This document shows positions 7,580-10,398 of a stretch of 10,398 nucleotides of DNA, one piece after another. The notes beneath the pieces were generated by a model. That model made no database searches and was not told where the DNA came from. It saw only the letters and a list, made by a program, of their open reading frames with translations. How positions within the stretch are numbered: the first letter of the stretch is position 1; each line of letters starts with the position of its first letter. Position numbers and translations under genes: made by a program. Source of the DNA: Euperipatoides rowelli (lineage: Eukaryota > Onychophora > Udeonychophora > Euonychophora > Peripatopsidae); the NCBI GenBank assembly GCA_003024985.2, contig PXIH01S0114172.1. One strand, written 5' to 3'.

Positions 7580-8330
7580 CCTGACCACAATGCAACATTC
7601 TATTTACAATACTTTTCACTTTAAACAATTTTAATTTTCAAAATACAATAACTTAGGCTAATCATATAATTAAAAAGAAAATAATTAAGCCAAATGAATT
7701 TTAAATTTATTGAAGGTACCATATTTATTTCAATTATAAAATGTTTAAGTAGGGAGAATGCTTTTACAAGTGTAAATAAAAAAATCAAATTAATTTCTAA
7801 AAAAATAAATAAAATAGAAGTTTTGAAACTTAAATATATTGTAAATTTATTAAAATAGATTTAAATGTCATATAGGCTGCTATTAATAAATTCAAAACTT
7901 TCTTTATTTACTTTTTATTCTGCTTAAAATGACGCGGAGAAAAGTAGCCGTCAAATATCAGAATAGGCTATATAAAAGATATTTTAGCTAACATTCTATC
8001 AGTGCTTTGTTTACTAGATTTATTATTCTAATGCCAGTTGTGGAAGCAATATCGAGAGTCCGGAAAGTAAACTCTTGCCAGCATTATTATTTCAAGCCAA
8101 ATTTTTTTTTTTTTTTTAAATAAAAAAACATGTTGTTGTGAAATTAGTTAAGTTGTTATTATGTTGTTTTTGAAGTAATTAAAGTTATTCTTACTTAAAA
8201 ATAAATTGGCTAAGGAAGATAAATGTTGTTTTTAGAAAATATATTGAATAAGATTTATATTTTTTTTTTAAAAAAAGAGAAGAAATCTCTACAGTAGTTT
8301 TTTTAAATTAAGGCCAGTAATTACATCGTA
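7580..8330. other. Non-coding A+T-rich stretch
   Basis: No gene is seen. A 16-T run lies at 8102-8117. The segment 8035-8100 is slightly GC-richer but shows no coding or RNA signature. Confidence 0.5.
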
Positions 8331-8339
8331 GAAATACTT

Positions 8340-8375
8340 GGTGGATCAGTCTATATTTTGTATAGGCTGGTCACC
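8340..8375 (+). other. 36-nt RNA-type stem-loop
   Basis: GGTGGATCAGTCTATA (8340-8355) pairs with TATAGGCTGGTCACC (8361-8375) around a TTTTG loop. The stem has 15 pairs and one bulged G. Both departures from Watson-Crick pairing become U-G wobbles if the plus strand is transcribed, but A-C mismatches on the minus strand. This bias hints at RNA-level pairing. Two substitutions are too few to prove selection. Confidence 0.4.
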
Positions 8376-8387
8376 TTGCCGTACTTT

Positions 8388-8431
8388 CATCGCGATGTAG
8401 CTCACACTAAATGATAAGCAATAACATTTAG
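8388..8431. repeat. Palindrome and short hairpin pair
   Basis: The perfect palindrome CATCGCGATG (8388-8397) is followed by CTAAATG (8407-8413) pairing with CATTTAG (8425-8431) around an 11-nt loop. They lie just after the 8340-8375 stem-loop. Confidence 0.4.
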
Positions 8432-8588
8432 CTTAGCATTTTTTTTTCTTCGTGTGACATTTCTTTCACCCTCATATTTATATTGCTAATAACAAATATA
8501 ACTATGAATTAATTGCAGTTCAATATTAAATTTCCCTAATGAAATTAAAATTTTAGGAGTCCATGATGTTTTTTAAACTTCAGTACTG

Positions 8589-8600
8589 ATCACATGTGAT
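8589..8600. repeat. 12-bp perfect palindrome with E-box core
   Basis: ATCACATGTGAT is its own reverse complement and contains CATGTG/CACATG E-box cores. It may be a chance occurrence or a dimeric factor site. Confidence 0.3.
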
Positions 8601-8727
8601 GCAATATGATATTTCTATTGGTTGGCAAATCCGATAACCGGATGAAAGTTCATTCTATCCAACTTACACACAACCTACATTTTTCAGGCCGTATCGTCGA
8701 TTAGAACTGCCATGGAACTTAAGCCAA

Positions 8728-8790
8728 TTTTACACTGGCCACTTTTCCGGAACACATTGCACAATGTGTTGTGATATTGCCCAGTGTAAA
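8728..8790. repeat. Nested inverted repeat (about 62 bp)
   Basis: Outer arms TTTACACTGG (8729-8738) and CCAGTGTAAA (8781-8790) are perfect complements. They enclose a second perfect pair, AACACATTG (8751-8759) and CAATGTGTT (8762-8770), with a 2-nt centre. The two internal spacers are 12 and 10 bases. The symmetry suggests a foldback element or a structured site. It lies in the GC-richest part of the contig. No transposon family is identified. Confidence 0.6.
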
Positions 8791-8835
8791 CACACAAGCA
8801 AATTATGTTATGGAACAGGTTACTGAATGATATAC

Positions 8836-8913
8836 CGCAACAGATTCGAGGTTTCTGTTGCGATAGATGCCTCTGGCTATCTGTAAAAATGCGTACAAGA
8901 ACCTATATCGCAA
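8836..8913. repeat. Hairpin and inverted-repeat group
   Basis: CGCAACAG (8836-8843) pairs with CTGTTGCG (8855-8862) around an 11-nt loop. TTGCGATA (8858-8865) can alternatively pair with TATCGCAA (8906-8913), so two mutually exclusive foldings exist. The word CTCTGGCTAT repeats at 8871-8880 and about 8943-8952. With the nested repeat just upstream, this probably forms part of one repetitive element spanning about 8690-8990. Confidence 0.4.
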
Positions 8914-9107
8914 TAGGATTCGCTAAAATTATGTCACATCTGCTCTGGCTATAGTCAATGATTGCATGCATGTTCACTTTGTCAAGATTTTATGATGGCC
9001 AGTGCTATTTTGAAAGATGCCAAAGTTAAGTTTTATTATTTATTTATTGAATCAAAGATTTAAGCCATTGGCTTATACAGTTATAATACATTATTATATA
9101 ACTATTT

Positions 9108-9108
9108 N
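9108..9108. other. Single-N contig join
   Basis: This undetermined base marks the right end of the 6200-9107 contig and sits immediately before the second copy of the 108-bp sequence. Confidence 0.85.
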
Positions 9109-9216
9109 TCTACTAAATCTAAAAAAAAAAAAAAAATTGTTCTAGCCATAACGGCAATTTCCAGAGGGTCAAGTCAAAGCATTTCTGCACTCAAATTTTC
9201 CCTAATGATTTGAGAC
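9109..9216. repeat. 108-bp contig-start sequence, exact copy of 6091-6198
   Basis: It is identical to 6091-6198 over 108 bases and starts at the first base of its contig. Past 9216 the sequence continues into DNA not found after 6198, so this copy probably supplies the true downstream sequence of the 2449-6198 contig. Confidence 0.92.
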
Positions 9217-9740
9217 ATTGTAATAGAAATATATGAATCAAATTGGGACTAATGGGTATATTATAGACTTGTCTCAATTTTTGGTAGATGAAGTTGAATC
9301 TTTGGAGAATCTCTTTCTCCAGGGTTTTAGATTGACATTGATATCTGGTTTGATATAATGAAGGGGCTTAATCAAACTCTGTATTATTTTCATCAAATGA
9401 TAGAACAAAATATAAAATGGATTAAATTATTTATATAAAGATTAAAACTTAAAATTATATATCACAGCAACAGAGCTGGACAAAACTGATAAGAACAAAA
9501 AAATAATAACATTTGGACACAGCAGGACAAGATGAGGAAGGATGCTCATTTATCTGGCTAAAAAAAAAATCAGCAATATAACAAACAAAAATTAATTCAT
9601 TTTTAGTTAATAACTTGCTGCTCTGTAAAAAAAAAAAAAGAAGCACAAAATAGCAGAAGAAAGGAGGAGAAAAATATTTAGTATATAAAAATAGAACAAA
9701 AAAAATGGCATTATTCCAGAGATAAAAATTTCAAATGAAA
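9217..9740. other. Non-coding stretch with an A-rich, purine-skewed part
   Basis: From about 9460 to 9720 the plus strand is strongly A/G-rich with little T, including a 13-A run at about 9628-9640. A 41-codon plus-strand frame at 9233-9358 (starting MNQIGTNG, ending in TAA) has unremarkable codons and no family I recognise. A 63-codon minus-strand frame at 9455-9646 is Phe/Leu-rich, as expected from A-runs on the opposite strand. I call neither. Confidence 0.4.
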
Positions 9741-9741
9741 G

Positions 9742-9770
9742 CTGTAGTGTATTGTCAATGTGCACTACAG
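9742..9770. repeat. Hairpin
   Basis: CTGTAGTG (9742-9749) pairs perfectly with CACTACAG (9763-9770), and the loop holds a further ATTG/CAAT pairing. It lies 11 bases upstream of a second, longer hairpin. Confidence 0.45.
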
Positions 9771-9780
9771 TAAATGCAGC

Positions 9781-9823
9781 TTATAGTAGTATTGTTCTTA
9801 GAACAATATTAGACATACTATAA
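9781..9823. repeat. Two-step hairpin
   Basis: TTATAGTA (9781-9788) pairs with TACTATAA (9816-9823). Inside it, TATTGTTCT (9790-9798) pairs with AGAACAATA (9800-9808) across a single T. With the 9742-9770 hairpin this makes two adjacent cruciform-capable sites. Confidence 0.5.
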
Positions 9824-10323
9824 ATTATGGCTCTGAAATGAACTGATGCAGTTAATCGTTGTAATACATATTTATATGTTTATAGTTTAAACAGTCAGTA
9901 TTATTTATGAGCATATCCTAGTATACTACATAAACTGGCTACAAGGTATTATTGTTATTGAATTAGGGCCTACTTGTGTACAAAAAAAAAGGATAATAAG
10001 AATCGGGAGCTTTGGCCCGCATTCAATAAAACGGGAATGATTGCTCAACCACTTAAACTGTATTTAGTAGCCAACTGTGCTTATGTTTATGTTCTAATCA
10101 TAAAAAAGAATTGAATGTGTGGTAATTACAAAGTTGGCTTAGGCTAAATAAAAACTTAAAAGTTGATCATTACCCAATCCCCATCATCGAAAGGATGCTG
10201 ACAAAATTATTGCTGTGGAGAGTGTCGGCCCGCCGAACAAACTTGCTAAGTTATAGAAGATTTTTTTGAGCAAAGTGAGAAGGCAGCATAAATTATTTTA
10301 TTAATAATATTCCAACATCAGAG
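9824..10323. other. Non-coding stretch, slightly GC-richer toward its end
   Basis: No gene is seen. The small palindrome TCGGC-CC-GCCGA lies at 10225-10236 in an otherwise A+T-rich setting. GC-richer patches occur near 10005-10035 and 10205-10240. Confidence 0.45.
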
Positions 10324-10398
10324 TTAGTTTCCTGAAGTAATCCTTTTCTTGAAGTATCTTGCCACCGCTGTTTCAATCCACATGTGAACAGTAGTTTT
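10324..10398 (-). other. Edge segment open on the minus strand; too short to call
   Basis: Read on the minus strand from the window edge, one frame is open for 24 codons before a TAA at 10326-10324. It includes the peptide MWIETAVARYFKK. A second frame is also open across the same bases. The segment is less A+T-rich than average, so it could be the end of an exon or a transposon-derived fragment, but two open frames in 75 bases carry little weight. Confidence 0.12.

Noticed and set aside
3500-7600. ATTT/AAAT runs and repeated ATACAGTAT words as functional elements
   Set aside because: They are short, imperfect and expected at this base composition.
8643-8771. About 42-codon plus-strand frame following an AG with a weak pyrimidine tract
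   Set aside because: The frame runs through the nested inverted repeat, and the acceptor-like sequence is poor. Chance is the better explanation.
8781-8790. CAGTGTAAA as a hAT-type transposon terminus
   Set aside because: The orientation of the two arms is opposite to that of hAT ends bounding the segment, and no 8-bp target duplication is visible.
6091-9216. 108-bp direct repeats read as LTRs or a long target-site duplication of a 2.9-kb transposon
   Set aside because: The copies stop exactly at Ns, there is no transposase or reverse-transcriptase frame between them, and target-site duplications are not this long.
9233-9358. 41-codon plus-strand frame starting MNQIGTNG
   Set aside because: It is short, without a known motif, and within the length expected by chance. 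It would merit another look only if transcripts cover the corrected contig join.
9455-9646. 63-codon minus-strand open frame
   Set aside because: Its Phe, Leu and Cys-rich content follows from the purine-rich plus strand; no motif supports a protein.
1-10398. tRNA genes or SINEs with RNA polymerase III promoters
   Set aside because: I found no B-box of the GTTCRANNC type and no cloverleaf on either strand.

Overview
The window is about 10.4 kb of A+T-rich eukaryotic DNA (roughly 70-75% A+T by eye) in which I find no convincing protein-coding gene, tRNA or rRNA gene. It looks like intergenic or intronic animal DNA: long A and T homopolymers, AAT microsatellites, foldback elements, short palindromes and no long open frames. 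The word TAGGC/GCCTA recurs about 20 times (hand count), often as TAGGCCT or GTAGCC. That flavour reminds me of marine deuterostome genomes such as echinoderms, but this is only an impression and no marker gene supports it.

Single N characters at 530, 2448, 6199 and 9108 divide the window into five contigs: 1-529, 531-2447, 2449-6198, 6200-9107 and 9109-10398. Two of the largest repeats end exactly at these Ns and are best read as unmerged contig overlaps, not biology. The end of contig 1 (337-529) is repeated at the start of contig 2 (531-723), with the first 172 bases identical. The end of contig 3 (6091-6198) is repeated exactly, 108 of 108 bases, at the start of contig 5 (9109-9216). So 2449-6198 probably joins directly to 9109-10398, and contig 4 (6200-9107) is probably misplaced or an allelic alternative.

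Layout: 1-253 is a long foldback (MITE-like) element. 337-850 holds the duplicated contig end, a 64-nt pre-miRNA-sized hairpin and a pure AAT array. 851-2447 is unremarkable A+T-rich DNA with a 22-bp tandem duplication. 2449-5880 is mostly featureless, with a GTAGCC/GGCTAC hairpin cluster near 2.6-2.7 kb and a possible A-tailed retroposon with a CTCF-like motif near 4.0 kb. 5880-6198 is a GC-richer island. Contig 4 begins with a CpG cluster carrying CRE/UPRE-like sites (6238-6330) and ends with hairpin-rich, GC-richer sequence (8330-8990). The last contig is A-rich with hairpins near 9.75-9.82 kb and slightly GC-richer sequence at the right edge.

No set of genes works together here, and I see no new multi-gene system. 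The observations most worth checking are the two assembly overlaps, the foldback element, the 712-775 hairpin, the CpG cluster and the hairpins in contig 4.
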